Source of the DNA: Streptomyces griseoaurantiacus
GTDB taxonomy: Bacteria; Actinomycetota; Actinomycetes; Streptomycetales; Streptomycetaceae
Assembly: GCA_014656015.1 (NCBI GenBank)
Contig: BNBP01000013.1
Coordinates: 1 to 64,000 of the forward strand
Length of the DNA: 64,000 nucleotides
Direction of reading: 5' to 3'
The notes beneath the pieces were generated by a model, which made no database searches, was not told the origin of the DNA, and worked only from the letters and a program-made list of their open reading frames with translations. Of this stretch, positions 52,765 through 62,032 are shown piece by piece. Within the stretch, counting starts at the first letter, position 1, and each line of letters begins with the position of its first letter. The position numbers and the translations under genes were made by a program.

Positions 52765-53709
52765 ATGGCCGAGGTGGCGACTACCGCGATGACTTCCGCG
52801 TCCCCTTCCGCGACGTCCGAACAGCTCCTGGTGGTCGTGGACGCGGCCGCCCGGCGCACCGACGGGGAGTCCGTACGGATCGCGAAGGACGTGCTCAGCG
52901 CGGGTGCGGCCACCAAGGTGTGCCTGCCGGAGGGGCCGGAGGAGTTCGCGCGGGCGCTGCTGCGGCGCGGCCCGCGCCGGCCGGTGGTGGTGGGTGACGA
53001 CCGGGCGCTGCTGCGGACGGTGGCCCTGCTGCACCGGCGCCGTGAGCTGGCCGGATGCACGCTGTCGGTGGTGCCGGTGGGCGGTCCGGTCGCACTGGCC
53101 CGGTCCCTGGGGGTGCCCGGGGGCGCGGTGGCGGCGGCGCGGGCGGTGCTCGACGGACGCGAACGGCGGCTCGACCTGCTGGTGGACGACAGCGACGGTG
53201 TGGTCCTGGGCGGTGTGGTCCTGGGCGGCGTGCGTCCGCCCTCCGGGGCCGGGGCGGGAGCCGGGGACGGAGCCGGGGGCTTCTGGGCGGACGACGGCGG
53301 CCCGGGGGACGGTCGGGGACCTGGGGAGGAGAGGGCGGGCGGACGCCCCCGGCCCTGGTTGCGGACCTGCCGCTCCCTGGTGCGCGCGTTCGCGACCAGG
53401 CCGCCCCGGTCCGGCGGCGAGGGGCCGCAGCGGCTGCGGGTGGAGGTCGACGGCGAGACGGTGGTGGACCTGGACCAGCCGCTGGAGTCGGTGTCGGTGA
53501 CCCCCGGCGCGGCGGGGGGCCTCGTCACCGTGGAGCTGCGGCCGGTGCCACTCGGCGCGGCGGTGGAACCCCTGCGTGCCACGGGCCGCCGGGTCACGGT
53601 GTCCGGCCCCGACTTCCACTACCGGGCGGACACGGTGCCGACCGGCCCGGTACGCACCCGGACCTGGGAGGCGCGGGAGGGGGCGTGGGGGCTGACGCTC
53701 CCGCGCTGA
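52765..53709 (+). CDS. degenerate diacylglycerol-kinase-like protein
   Basis: Product of 314 aa from ATG 52765, with GAGGAAGCGAGG upstream. Fold elements match the DAGK/NAD-kinase-like family: [80 protein letters not shown], and a C-terminal beta domain with [20 protein letters not shown]. The catalytic GGDGT is replaced by V-G-D-D-R, and the GTxND nucleotide motif by GGPVA, so activity is doubtful. A Gly/Asp-rich insert lies around residues 165-200. Confidence 0.75.
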   Translation: MAEVATTAMTSASPSATSEQLLVVVDAAARRTDGESVRIAKDVLSAGAATKVCLPEGPEEFARALLRRGPRRPVVVGDDRALLRTVALLHRRRELAGCTLSVVPVGGPVALARSLGVPGGAVAAARAVLDGRERRLDLLVDDSDGVVLGGVVLGGVRPPSGAGAGAGDGAGGFWADDGGPGDGRGPGEERAGGRPRPWLRTCRSLVRAFATRPPRSGGEGPQRLRVEVDGETVVDLDQPLESVSVTPGAAGGLVTVELRPVPLGAAVEPLRATGRRVTVSGPDFHYRADTVPTGPVRTRTWEAREGAWGLTLPR

Positions 53710-53767
53710 CGGGCGGGAACCGGGTACGGCGGCGGGGCCGGCCCGCGCGTCAGGGCGGGAGGGAGCG

Positions 53768-54991
53768 TCAGCCGACCTCCACGCTCAGGCCCTCCAGCCC
53801 CCGCATCACGAAGTTCGGCCGGCGCTCGGGTTCCGCGGCGAGGCGCAGGGTGGGGGCGCGGTCGAGGAGGGCGGTCATGGAGGCCGCCAGTTCCATGCGG
53901 GCCAGCGGGGCGCCGATGCAGTAGTGGATGCCGGCGCTGAAGGAGATGTGCGGGTTGTCGCCGCGGGTGAGGTCCAGGGTCTCCGGCGCCTCGAACACCT
54001 CGGGATCGTGGTTCGCCGAGCCGAACAGCAGGGCGAGTTCCGCACCCCTGGGGATCACCGTGCCGTCGATCTCGATGTCGTCGAGCACCCAGCGTTCGAA
54101 GAGCTGGAGCGGGGTGTCGTAGCGCAGCAGCTCCTCCACGGCGGAGGGGACCAGGGAGTGGTCCGCGCGCAGGGCCGCGAGCCGGTCGGGATGGCGGAAC
54201 AGGGCCCACCAGCCGTTGGTGGTGGCGTTGACCGTCGCCTCGTGGCCGGCGTTGAGCAGCAGGACGGCGGTGGAGATCATCTCCTGCTCGGTGAGGCGGT
54301 CGCCCTCGTCGTGGGCCGCGATCAGGCCGGAGATCAGGTCCTCGCCGGGGTGCGCGCGGCGGGCCGCGATCAGCTCGCGCAGGTAGTCGGAGAACTCCAC
54401 CGAGGCCCGCACCGCCCGCCGAGCCGTCTCCTCGGACGGGTTCAGCTCGTACATGCCGCAGATGTCGGCCGACCAGGGCCGCAGCGGGGCACGGTCGGAC
54501 TCCGGGATGCCGAGCATCTCGGCGATCACGGCGACCGGCAGCGGTTCGGCCAGGTCCGTCAGCAGATCGCCGCCGCCCTCCGCCACCAGTCGCGACACCA
54601 GCTCGTCCGCCAGCCCGTGCACGTACGGTCGCAGCCGCTCCACCGTGCGCGGGGTGAACGCCTTCGACACCAGGCGCCGGATCCGGGTGTGGTCCGGCGG
54701 CTCCAGGTCGAGCATGCCGTGGTCGTTGAGCGTGTGGAACGGCTCGTGCTCCGGCGGGGGCGGGGTGCGGCCGAACTCCTCGTGCGAGAAGCGGTGCCGG
54801 TAGCTCCGGCCGAGGCGGCGGTCCCGCAGCAGCGCCGAGACGTCCGCGTGGTGCGGCACCAGCCACTGGTCGCTCGGCTCGTAGTACAGCACCCGGCCCC
54901 GGGCGCGCAGCTCGGCGAAGGCGGGGTAGGGGTCGGACACGAACCCCGGGTCCCAGGGGTCGAACGCCAGGTCGGACACAACGGCAGCCAT
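53768..54991 (-). CDS. cytochrome P450 (CYP107-like)
   Basis: Product of 407 aa. I-helix LLLNAGHEATVNATTNGWWA (A-G-x-E-A-T), K-helix E-x-x-R in VEELLRYDTP, heme-binding FSAGIHYCIGAPLARMELAA with Cys358. The N-terminus lacks a membrane anchor, as for bacterial soluble P450s. Typical of macrolide/xenobiotic hydroxylating CYP107 enzymes; electron partners are not adjacent. It lies 96 bp after the LuxR-type regulator gene on the same strand and may be part of that unit. Confidence 0.95.
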   Translation of the reverse strand: MAAVVSDLAFDPWDPGFVSDPYPAFAELRARGRVLYYEPSDQWLVPHHADVSALLRDRRLGRSYRHRFSHEEFGRTPPPPEHEPFHTLNDHGMLDLEPPDHTRIRRLVSKAFTPRTVERLRPYVHGLADELVSRLVAEGGGDLLTDLAEPLPVAVIAEMLGIPESDRAPLRPWSADICGMYELNPSEETARRAVRASVEFSDYLRELIAARRAHPGEDLISGLIAAHDEGDRLTEQEMISTAVLLLNAGHEATVNATTNGWWALFRHPDRLAALRADHSLVPSAVEELLRYDTPLQLFERWVLDDIEIDGTVIPRGAELALLFGSANHDPEVFEAPETLDLTRGDNPHISFSAGIHYCIGAPLARMELAASMTALLDRAPTLRLAAEPERRPNFVMRGLEGLSVEVG

Positions 54992-55087
54992 GCGGGGACG
55001 CTAACCGAGCGCACCCCCTGCCGACCAGGGGCCGAAGCGGGCCGGGACCCGGCCCCCTCCTCCGCGCCCCGGGCGGGCGTCCCCTCC

Positions 55088-55780
55088 TCAGCCCGGGGTG
55101 ACGAGACGGGCCTCGTAGGCGAAGACCGCCGCCTGCGTGCGGTCGCGCAGCCCCAGCTTCACCAGGACGCGGCTCACATGCGTCTTGATCGTCGACTCCG
55201 CGACCACCAGCCGCCCGGCGATCTCCGCGTTGGACAGCCCCTGCGCGATCAGGATCAGCACCTCCGTCTCCCGTTCGGTCAGCTCCCCGTACGCGCCCGG
55301 GGCCGCCGCCGGCAGTCTCGGGGCCTCGGCCAGCCGTGAGAACTCGGTGATCAGCCGCCGGGTCACCGAGGGTGCGAGCAGCGCCTCCCCCGAGGCCACC
55401 ACCCGCACCCCCTCGGCGAGCTGCCGCGCCGAGGCGTCCTTGAGCAGGAAGCCCGACGCTCCCGCCCGCAGCGCCTGGTACACGTACTCGTCCAGGTCGA
55501 AGGTGGTCAGCACCAGCACCTTCGTCCGCCCGTCGGCCGCGACGATCTCCCTGGTCGCCTCGATGCCGTTCAGCTCCGGCATGCGGATGTCCATCAGGAC
55601 CACGTCCGGTTTCAGCTCCCGGACCCGTGCCACCGCCTCCCTCCCGTTGACCGCCTCGCCGACGACCTCCATGTCCGGCATCGCGTTCAGCAGGACCGAG
55701 AACCCCTCGCGCACCATCATCTGGTCGTCCGCGACGACGATCCGGATCGCGGGCCGGCCGCCCGCCGCCCCCTCCGTCAC
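55088..55780 (-). CDS. NarL/LuxR-family response regulator
   Basis: Product of 230 aa. Receiver IRIVVADDQMMVREGFSVLL with phosphoacceptor Asp in DVVLMDIRMPELNG (about residue 61) and LLKDASARQLAEGVRVVASG. C-terminal LuxR HTH: LTERETEVLILIAQGLSNAE, IAGRLVVAESTIKTHVSRVL. Paired with the kinase at 55777 by a 4-nt overlap. Strongly similar to the regulator at 57282, indicating a duplication of the pair. Confidence 0.94.
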   Translation of the reverse strand: MTEGAAGGRPAIRIVVADDQMMVREGFSVLLNAMPDMEVVGEAVNGREAVARVRELKPDVVLMDIRMPELNGIEATREIVAADGRTKVLVLTTFDLDEYVYQALRAGASGFLLKDASARQLAEGVRVVASGEALLAPSVTRRLITEFSRLAEAPRLPAAAPGAYGELTERETEVLILIAQGLSNAEIAGRLVVAESTIKTHVSRVLVKLGLRDRTQAAVFAYEARLVTPG

Positions 55781-57141
55781 GCCTCGTCCTCGGAGTACAG
55801 GGCGACCGGCAGGAACACCACCACCTCGTACCCTCCGTCCTCGGAGGGACCGGCCGTCATCTCACCGCCGAGCATGCCGACCCGCTCCCGCATCCCCGTG
55901 ATGCCGTGCCCCGCGCCGGGTGAGGGCTTGACCAGGGAGAGCTGCGGCGGCGGATCGTTGACCACGCGCAGCCCGAGCCCTCCGAGGACGTAACCGATCT
56001 CGACGCGGGCGGCCGCTCCCGGCGCGTGCCGCAGGCTGTTGCTCAGCGCCTCCTGCACGATCCGGTACGCCGACAGCTCCACCCCCTGCGGCAGCTCCCG
56101 CACCGCGCCCGTGACCACCGTCTCCACCGGCAGCCCCGCCCCCCGCACATTGGCGAGCAGGGCGTCCAGGTCGGCCAGGGTGGGCTGCGGGGCGTCCGGG
56201 ACCTCGTAGTCCTCCGCGCGGACGACGCCGAGGACGCGCCGTAGCTCGGTCAGCGCCGCGACCGCGTTCTCCCGGATGGTGAGGAAGGCCTTCTCCAGCT
56301 CGGGCGGCGGGTTCTCGACCCGGTACGGCGCGGCCTCCGCCTGGATGGCGACCACCGACATGTGGTGGGCGACCACGTCGTGCAGCTCGCGGGCGATGGT
56401 GGTGCGCTCCTCCAGGAGGGTGCGCCGGGAGCGTTCCTGCGCGGTCTGCGTCTGCTCGGCGGTGACCCGCCACTCCGCGTTCCGGCGTATGTGCCAGACG
56501 GTGACCACGAGGAGGAGGACCGCCGAGGTGGCCAGCATCGGGGCGGCGTTGTCGGCGTAGTGGTCCGCGCCGAAGAACAGCTCGGTCGTCAGGCCGTAGA
56601 CCGCGGTCAGCAGCCACATCCACCGCACCGTGCGGGGATCGGTGCGTATCGCCACGACCGTGAGCACCGTCAGATGGCAGATGAAGGAGCCGGTGGCCCA
56701 GGGCCAGTCGTTCCAGATGTCGGTCATCGTCGCGGTGAGCGGCGTCGCCAGCATGGAGGCCCAGAAGGCGCCCACGGGCCGCACCAGGAGCAGCAGCACC
56801 GGTACCGCCACCAGGGCGGCGGACAGCAGGAAGGACGAGTCCTCGTCCTGGGTCTTCCCGGTGGCGAGTACCGCCAGCACGCTGGCCGCCAGCACCAGGG
56901 CGTGCGGGATCCAGGTCGCGTACTGCCGGGCTCTGCCGGTCAGCCGGCCGATCAGCGGGCCGTCGGCACGCAGCCGCGGCAGCGGGCGGTAGGCGAAAGC
57001 ATTGCAGAAGAGGTCCTCCCACAGTCCGTGCAGCACGTCCGCCAGTCCGTGCAGCGCGTCCGCGGCCATGCGGAGTTCCGGGGTCCGCAGTGCGGTCCCG
57101 CGCACTGGTGGGATCACTTGCGTCTGGGTCGTCTCGGTCAC
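55777..57141 (-). CDS. NarL-type sensor histidine kinase (HisKA_3)
   Basis: Product of 454 aa. The N-terminal half has four to five hydrophobic helices (HALVLAASVLAVLATGKTQD; FICHLTVLTVVAIRTD), followed by a cytoplasmic coiled coil and phosphoacceptor LEERTTIARELHDVVAHHMS (H in ELHDVVAHH), then VVAIQAEAAPYRVENPPPEL, and a HATPase domain with SAYRIVQEALSNSLRHAPG and GHGITGMRERVGMLGGEMT. Makes a pair with 55088-55780. Input signal unknown. Confidence 0.93.
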   Translation of the reverse strand: MTETTQTQVIPPVRGTALRTPELRMAADALHGLADVLHGLWEDLFCNAFAYRPLPRLRADGPLIGRLTGRARQYATWIPHALVLAASVLAVLATGKTQDEDSSFLLSAALVAVPVLLLLVRPVGAFWASMLATPLTATMTDIWNDWPWATGSFICHLTVLTVVAIRTDPRTVRWMWLLTAVYGLTTELFFGADHYADNAAPMLATSAVLLLVVTVWHIRRNAEWRVTAEQTQTAQERSRRTLLEERTTIARELHDVVAHHMSVVAIQAEAAPYRVENPPPELEKAFLTIRENAVAALTELRRVLGVVRAEDYEVPDAPQPTLADLDALLANVRGAGLPVETVVTGAVRELPQGVELSAYRIVQEALSNSLRHAPGAAARVEIGYVLGGLGLRVVNDPPPQLSLVKPSPGAGHGITGMRERVGMLGGEMTAGPSEDGGYEVVVFLPVALYSEDEA

Positions 57142-57281
57142 GTAAGAGACGGTAGGCGGAGGGCGGGGTCACCGTCGTCACCACCGGGAGGGGTTCCCCG
57201 GCCTCCCCCTCAAGTACTACGGGGTGGAGCGGTCAGAGGGAACAGAGTTGGTGGAGGCGGGGAACGCCGGCGGAGGGGGCT

Positions 57282-57956
57282 TCAGTAGCCGGAGGGGCGG
57301 ACGACCCCCGACTCGAAGGCGTAGACCGCCGCCTGCGTGCGGTCGCGCAGGCCGAGCTTCACCAGGATGCGGCCCACGTGGGTCTTCACCGTCTGCTCGG
57401 CCACGCAGAGCCGCTCGGCGATCTCCGCGTTGGACAGCCCCTGCGCGATCAGCGCGAGGACCTCCGTCTCCCGCTCGGTCAGCGTGCCCACGCGCTCCTT
57501 CAGCGGACTGCGGGGCCCCGACCGCATGCGGGTGAACTCGGTGATGAGCCGCCGCGTGACGCCCGGCGCCAGCAGTCCGTCGCCCGCCGCCACCACCCTT
57601 ACCGCCTCCGCCAGTTGCTCGGCGGAGGCGTCCTTGAGGAGGAACCCGGAGGCGCCGGCGCGCAGCGCGTCGTACACGTACTCGTCGAGGTCGAAGGTGG
57701 TGAGCACCAGCACCTTGGTGTCGGGCGCGGAGCGGATGACGCGCTCGGTGGCGTCGATGCCGCCGAGCCGGGGCATGCGGATGTCCATCAGGACGACGTC
57801 CGGGGCGAGTTCGGCGGCCTTCTCCACCGCGTCCAGACCGTCCACCGCCTGGCCGACGACCTCGATGTCGGGCTGGGCGTTGAGCAGCACCGTGAAGCCC
57901 TGGCGCACCATGACCTGATCGTCGGCGATCATGACCCGGATCGTGCTGCTCGTCAT
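57282..57956 (-). CDS. NarL/LuxR-family response regulator (second copy)
   Basis: Product of 224 aa from ATG 57956. Receiver IRVMIADDQVMVRQGFTVLL, Asp in DVVLMDIRMPRLGG, LLKDASAEQLAEAVRVVAAG; HTH LTERETEVLALIAQGLSNAE, IAERLCVAEQTVKTHVGRIL. Its start overlaps the kinase stop by 4 nt. Last gene of the operon 61923 to 57282. Paralogue of 55088-55780. Confidence 0.94.
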   Translation of the reverse strand: MTSSTIRVMIADDQVMVRQGFTVLLNAQPDIEVVGQAVDGLDAVEKAAELAPDVVLMDIRMPRLGGIDATERVIRSAPDTKVLVLTTFDLDEYVYDALRAGASGFLLKDASAEQLAEAVRVVAAGDGLLAPGVTRRLITEFTRMRSGPRSPLKERVGTLTERETEVLALIAQGLSNAEIAERLCVAEQTVKTHVGRILVKLGLRDRTQAAVYAFESGVVRPSGY

Positions 57957-59470
57957 CTGCTCCCTCTCCCGGTGGCCCTGCCGGCCCCCCTGCCCGTGGT
58001 CTTCCCCCCGGCGCCGTCCGTGCTCTCCTCCGCCGCCCCCGGCCTGCCGTCCCGCTCCGCTCCGTCGGCCGGGCCGGGCAGGAATGCCTCCACGAGGAAA
58101 CCACCCGGCGGTGTCACGGTCGCGATCAGGGTGCCACCCAGCATCGTGGTCCGCTCCCGCATTCCCAGCAGTCCGTGCCCGGCACCCGGCGAGGGAGGAG
58201 CGGTGCGAGTGGGACGCGAGTTGACGACGCGGACCCGCACGCCCTCGGGACTGTGCTCGAGTTCGACGGTGACCCGGGAACCCGGCGCGTGCCGCAGCGC
58301 GTTGCTGAGCCCTTCCTGGACGATCCGGTACGCCGACAGCTCCACACCCGGTGGCAGCGGCCTGCGCCGCCCGGTCACCCCCGTGCTCACCTCCAGGCCC
58401 GCCGCCCGGACGTTGTCCACCAGCGCGTCCACGTCGTCGAGGGTGGGCTGCGGGGCGTCGGGCGCCGTCCCGTCGGCGCTGCCGAGACCGTAGGCGGTGC
58501 CCGGCTGCTCCGAGCGCAGCACCCCGAGGACGCGGCGCAGTTCGGTCAGGGCCTCCAGGGCGTTGCCGCGGATGCCCTCCACGTTCTCCCTGAGCTCGGC
58601 GGAAGGGTTCTCCACCAGGTGCGGGACGACCTGCGCCTGTATGGAGATCACCGACATGTGGTGGGCGACCACGTCGTGCAGTTCCCGGGCTATGCGGCTG
58701 CGCTCCTCCAGCACCGTGCGCCGCGCCCGCTCCTCGGCGGTGAGCGTGGCCTGCTCGACGAGTTGTGTCCGGGCGACCCGGCGGCCCCGCAGCGCGGTGC
58801 CGAGGAGGGTGACCGTGGCGAACACCACCACTGCCAGCAGACCCGTCGGCGAGTAGACCGACGCACCCTGCAGCCCCTCGACGGCGTAGGTCACCAGCGC
58901 GGTCAGCACCAGCGCCTCGGCGGAGATCCGGCCGGGTACCCGCAGCGCGAGCAGCAGCAGGACGAGCGCGTGCGCGGCCAGCGAGGCCTGGGTCCACGGC
59001 CACGGCATCTGGTGCTGCGAGCCGGGCAGCAGAATCGAGTCCGGCGCCGAGCGGACGGCCTCCGCGGTGACGAACCCGACCGCGAGCGACAACCACCAGG
59101 CGGGCAGGGGCCGCCACAGTGCCATCACCAGCGCGAGGCTCTGCAGGATGCCGAGCGAGGTGCCGAGCCCCAGGGTGAGCCGGTAGTCGATGGTCAGCAG
59201 GAACACGGAGCCGAAGGTCAGATAGGTGCCCAGCACGATCACCACGCCGTGCGGGAGCCGGCGCAGGAAGCGCAGGCGGGACATCGGCGGCAGCGGGTCG
59301 GAGGCGAACGTGCCGAGATCCGCGCGCAGCATGCGCCCCCACCGGCGGGCCGTCCCCAGGGCCCACTCGACGGTCGTGCGGCCGCCCGTCCCCGCCGGCC
59401 CGTCCGGCCCGTCCGCAACGCCCGTTCCGTCGGCCTGCTGCCTCTCGCCCATCCGGCTCACTCTAGGCAT
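57953..59470 (-). CDS. NarL-type sensor histidine kinase (second copy)
   Basis: Product of 505 aa from ATG 59470, overlapping the acyltransferase stop by 8 nt. Several N-terminal membrane helices (VVIVLGTYLTFGSVFLLTID; SLAAHALVLLLLALRVPG; TGLLAVVVFATVTLLGTAL), then LEERSRIARELHDVVAHHMS with the phosphoacceptor His, and an HATPase domain ending GHGLLGMRERTTMLGGTLIA. Pair with 57282-57956. Being in one operon with an esterase and an acyltransferase is unusual for this kinase class. Confidence 0.94.
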   Translation of the reverse strand: MPRVSRMGERQQADGTGVADGPDGPAGTGGRTTVEWALGTARRWGRMLRADLGTFASDPLPPMSRLRFLRRLPHGVVIVLGTYLTFGSVFLLTIDYRLTLGLGTSLGILQSLALVMALWRPLPAWWLSLAVGFVTAEAVRSAPDSILLPGSQHQMPWPWTQASLAAHALVLLLLALRVPGRISAEALVLTALVTYAVEGLQGASVYSPTGLLAVVVFATVTLLGTALRGRRVARTQLVEQATLTAEERARRTVLEERSRIARELHDVVAHHMSVISIQAQVVPHLVENPSAELRENVEGIRGNALEALTELRRVLGVLRSEQPGTAYGLGSADGTAPDAPQPTLDDVDALVDNVRAAGLEVSTGVTGRRRPLPPGVELSAYRIVQEGLSNALRHAPGSRVTVELEHSPEGVRVRVVNSRPTRTAPPSPGAGHGLLGMRERTTMLGGTLIATVTPPGGFLVEAFLPGPADGAERDGRPGAAEESTDGAGGKTTGRGAGRATGRGSR

Positions 59471-60743
59471 GATCGGATGCTCCCGTGGTCGCGTGCCCGC
59501 CGCGGTGCACGAGCACCACGCGCGAGCCCCGGCCGCGAAACCGGCCGCGGTACCGGCCTCGTGGGTGTGAACGGTGCGGCTCCTGCTCCCGGTGCCGGAA
59601 CGCCGTCCAGCAGACCGCCAGTACGCAGCCGAAGACCGGCAGCCAGGCCAGCCGGAAGGCCACCCAGTCGAGTCCCTCGGGTCGCGTGTGCAGTCCCGGG
59701 AGCCGGCCCGCGAGCAGGCCGAGGGCGGTGGTCGCCATCAACGACGTCTGGTGCCAGAGGAATATCGTCATCGCCGACAGGTTCACCAGCGCCACCCCCG
59801 CCCAGGCCAGGGGCCGCCGCATCAGCACACGCAGCCGGTCCCGCAGGAGCAGGGCCAGACCGCACTGCGCCAGGCCGAAGGTGACCGCCGCCAGCGTGGG
59901 CGGATCGAGATTGGACACCGCCGCGCCCGGCACCCCGACCATCGACGCCGGGTACCCGGCCCACAGCACCAGCGCCGCCGTCGCCACCGTACCCCCCGTC
60001 AGCAGGACCACGGCTGTGCGCCGGCCCGCCAGTTCACCCCGGGTCCAGGCCGCGCCGAGCGTGTAGGGCACCAGCCAGCCCGCCGGCAGGTTCAGCCAGC
60101 CGAGCCAGGAGGGCCCGTCCAGGCCGAAGCGCAACAGGTCCACATGGAGGACTACGGCGAGCGGCCACAGCGGGTTCAGCCGGGCCAGCAGCGGGGTCGC
60201 TGCGGTCAGCGCGGCGAACACCAGCAGGAACCACAGCGGGGACAGCGCCAGCTTCACCAGCGTGCGCACCGTGTCGAGGTCGGCACCGGTCAGGAGCAGC
60301 GCGACCGTGACGGCCGTCCACAGCGCGAGCAGCGTCGCCACCGGGCGGAACAGCCGCCCCAGCCGGGCGCCCAGCCAGCGCCCGTACGGTATGCCCCCGG
60401 CGGCGGCCGAGGCATGGCTGCGCGTCGCCACGTGCCCGCCGACCAGGAAGAACACCGCGAGCGTCTGGAACGCCCAGGAGACCGGCGCCAGCCAGGGCAT
60501 GGGGCCCAGCGGGCTCGCCGTGTGCAGTGTGCCGCCCTCGGCGACGAGCGCCGTCACCAGCCAGTGCCCCAGCACCACGCCGAGTATCGCGAAGGCCCGC
60601 AGGGCGTCCACCGCCCGGTCCCGCTCGGGCGGTGTGGCCGTCTCGACCCGTGCGGCGGTGGCGCGGAGACGGCACGCGACGGTCGTGAGCAGCGTGAGCC
60701 GGGTGAGCCGGGTGAACGGCGGAGGGAAGGGGACGTCAGCCAC
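59463..60743 (-). CDS. membrane acyltransferase (acyltransferase 3 / OafA-like)
   Basis: Product of 426 aa with about ten membrane helices. The family signatures occur in order: R-D-x-x-x-D-x-L-R-A in DRAVDALRAFAILGVVLGHW, then FFLVGGHVATRSHASAAAGG, FRPVATLLALWTAVTVALLL, and the late Trp-His region MTIFLWHQTSLMA. Such proteins transfer acyl groups from the cytoplasmic side to polysaccharides, lipids or other acceptors. Overlaps by 8 nt on both sides with the esterase and kinase genes. Confidence 0.9.
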   Translation of the reverse strand: MADVPFPPPFTRLTRLTLLTTVACRLRATAARVETATPPERDRAVDALRAFAILGVVLGHWLVTALVAEGGTLHTASPLGPMPWLAPVSWAFQTLAVFFLVGGHVATRSHASAAAGGIPYGRWLGARLGRLFRPVATLLALWTAVTVALLLTGADLDTVRTLVKLALSPLWFLLVFAALTAATPLLARLNPLWPLAVVLHVDLLRFGLDGPSWLGWLNLPAGWLVPYTLGAAWTRGELAGRRTAVVLLTGGTVATAALVLWAGYPASMVGVPGAAVSNLDPPTLAAVTFGLAQCGLALLLRDRLRVLMRRPLAWAGVALVNLSAMTIFLWHQTSLMATTALGLLAGRLPGLHTRPEGLDWVAFRLAWLPVFGCVLAVCWTAFRHREQEPHRSHPRGRYRGRFRGRGSRVVLVHRGGHATTGASDHA

Positions 60744-61923
60744 GGCTCACCTCCGCGGTCTCGCCGAGGACGATGTGCGCGAGGTTGGCCAGAGACGTGG
60801 ACCCGGGGCGGAAATAGTCGCTGTGACCGCCGTCCCCCGCCGCGAAGACCCGGGCACCGAAACCCGGGGAGACCGGGTCCGCGCCGAGGCCGACGGTCGC
60901 GCCGAAGAGGGAGACCCGCGTGTGGGGGACGTGAGCGATCCAGTCCTCGGCCCCGCGGGCCGCCCACACCCGGGCCCGGGTGCCCAGGTCGGTGACGGAG
61001 TCCGCGCCGGTGCCGGGGCTGCCGACCAGCACGAGGTTCTCGGCGTCCACCCGTCCGGCGGCGCGGGCGCACACGACCGTGCCGTAGGAGTGGCAGAGGA
61101 GCGACACCTCGGGGTCGCGGCCGATCGGCAGGGTGTGCAGCCCGCGTACGAACCGCTCCAGCTCCGTGGCGCCTTCGCCGGCGCGGGTGGGGGTGAGGAC
61201 GGCGGTGCTGAGCGTTCTCGGGGCGGCGTAGCCGAGCCAGGCGACCACCGCCGTACGGGACCGGGGAAGGCGGTCGCGCAGGGCGAGCGCGGTCGCCCGG
61301 AAGCGGTCGTAGGTGTCCAGCGTGGTGTCGGAGCCGGGGACCAGGACCGCGACGCGCTCGGCCCGCGCCAGGTCGCCGAACACCTCCACGGCACGGCCGG
61401 AGCCCCGGCCGTCGAAGGCGAGCAGGTGCCGGGACGGGGACGCCATCGCACGGTCGTACGCGGCGCGCCGGTGGTCGCCGTGCGCCTCGGCCATGCGGGC
61501 CGCGGTGGCGGCGTTGGCCCGGTTGGCCGCGTAGACGACGGCCGTGGTCCCCGCCGTGAGCGGGGGGAGCGCGGCGGGCGGCGGCGCGGGGATGCCCGGG
61601 CGGGCCGCGGCGGAGAGGGGCACCACGAGGGCACCGGTGAGCAGCGCGGTGAGGGCCGCGCGCGACAGCCGCCGCCGTGGACGGCGCGGGCCGCGGTGGG
61701 GGGAAGGGGTGCGGGGACCCGGTATCGGGTCGGAAGGGGCGGTGCGGTGACGCGCGGCCGGCTCGGAACGGAGACTGCCCGTCTCCCGGCCGATGGCATC
61801 CACCCGAAGGTCCGTACTGATGCCGCTCGTGCCACTCACGCCGCTCACGCCGCTCATGCCACGCACGCCGCTCATGCCGCTCATGCCGCTCATGCCACGC
61901 ACGCCGTTCCCCTCCCTCTGCAC
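60736..61923 (-). CDS. secreted alpha/beta hydrolase (DUF1023-like)
   Basis: Product of 395 aa. The N-terminus (residues 5-35) is a Met/Ser/Gly/Val repeat (MSGMSGMSGVRGMSG) from 9-bp DNA units. A basic region and a signal or membrane segment follow (LSRAALTALLTGALVVPLSA, about 87-106). The alpha/beta hydrolase core has HLLAFDGRGSGRAVEVFGDL, VAVLVPGSDTTLDTYDRFRA, nucleophile Ser in SLLCHSYGTVVCARAAG and a C-terminal His in GDGGHSDYFRPGS. Substrate unknown. The real start may be downstream of the repeats. First gene of the operon with the acyltransferase and kinase genes. Confidence 0.85.
   Translation of the reverse strand: MQREGNGVRGMSGMSGMSGVRGMSGVSGVSGTSGISTDLRVDAIGRETGSLRSEPAARHRTAPSDPIPGPRTPSPHRGPRRPRRRLSRAALTALLTGALVVPLSAAARPGIPAPPPAALPPLTAGTTAVVYAANRANAATAARMAEAHGDHRRAAYDRAMASPSRHLLAFDGRGSGRAVEVFGDLARAERVAVLVPGSDTTLDTYDRFRATALALRDRLPRSRTAVVAWLGYAAPRTLSTAVLTPTRAGEGATELERFVRGLHTLPIGRDPEVSLLCHSYGTVVCARAAGRVDAENLVLVGSPGTGADSVTDLGTRARVWAARGAEDWIAHVPHTRVSLFGATVGLGADPVSPGFGARVFAAGDGGHSDYFRPGSTSLANLAHIVLGETAEVSRG
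61820..61909. repeat. ten tandem 9-bp units within a coding region
   Basis: Ten units of 9 bp, close to ATGCCGCTC, run without interruption. On the minus strand they encode the Met-Ser-Gly / Val-Ser-Gly repeats near the N-terminus of the hydrolase 60736-61923. Copy number is likely variable between strains, which would leave the frame intact (9 bp = 3 codons). Confidence 0.9.
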
Positions 61924-62032
61924 CCCCTCGCCTTTTCGTGACGAGCGGTCATGGGAGGGACGCTACGGAGCGTGACACGTCGTCGGCGTCCCGCTGGGGA
62001 GCTCAGTTCGGTCGTAGCTCTCAGGTATTACG

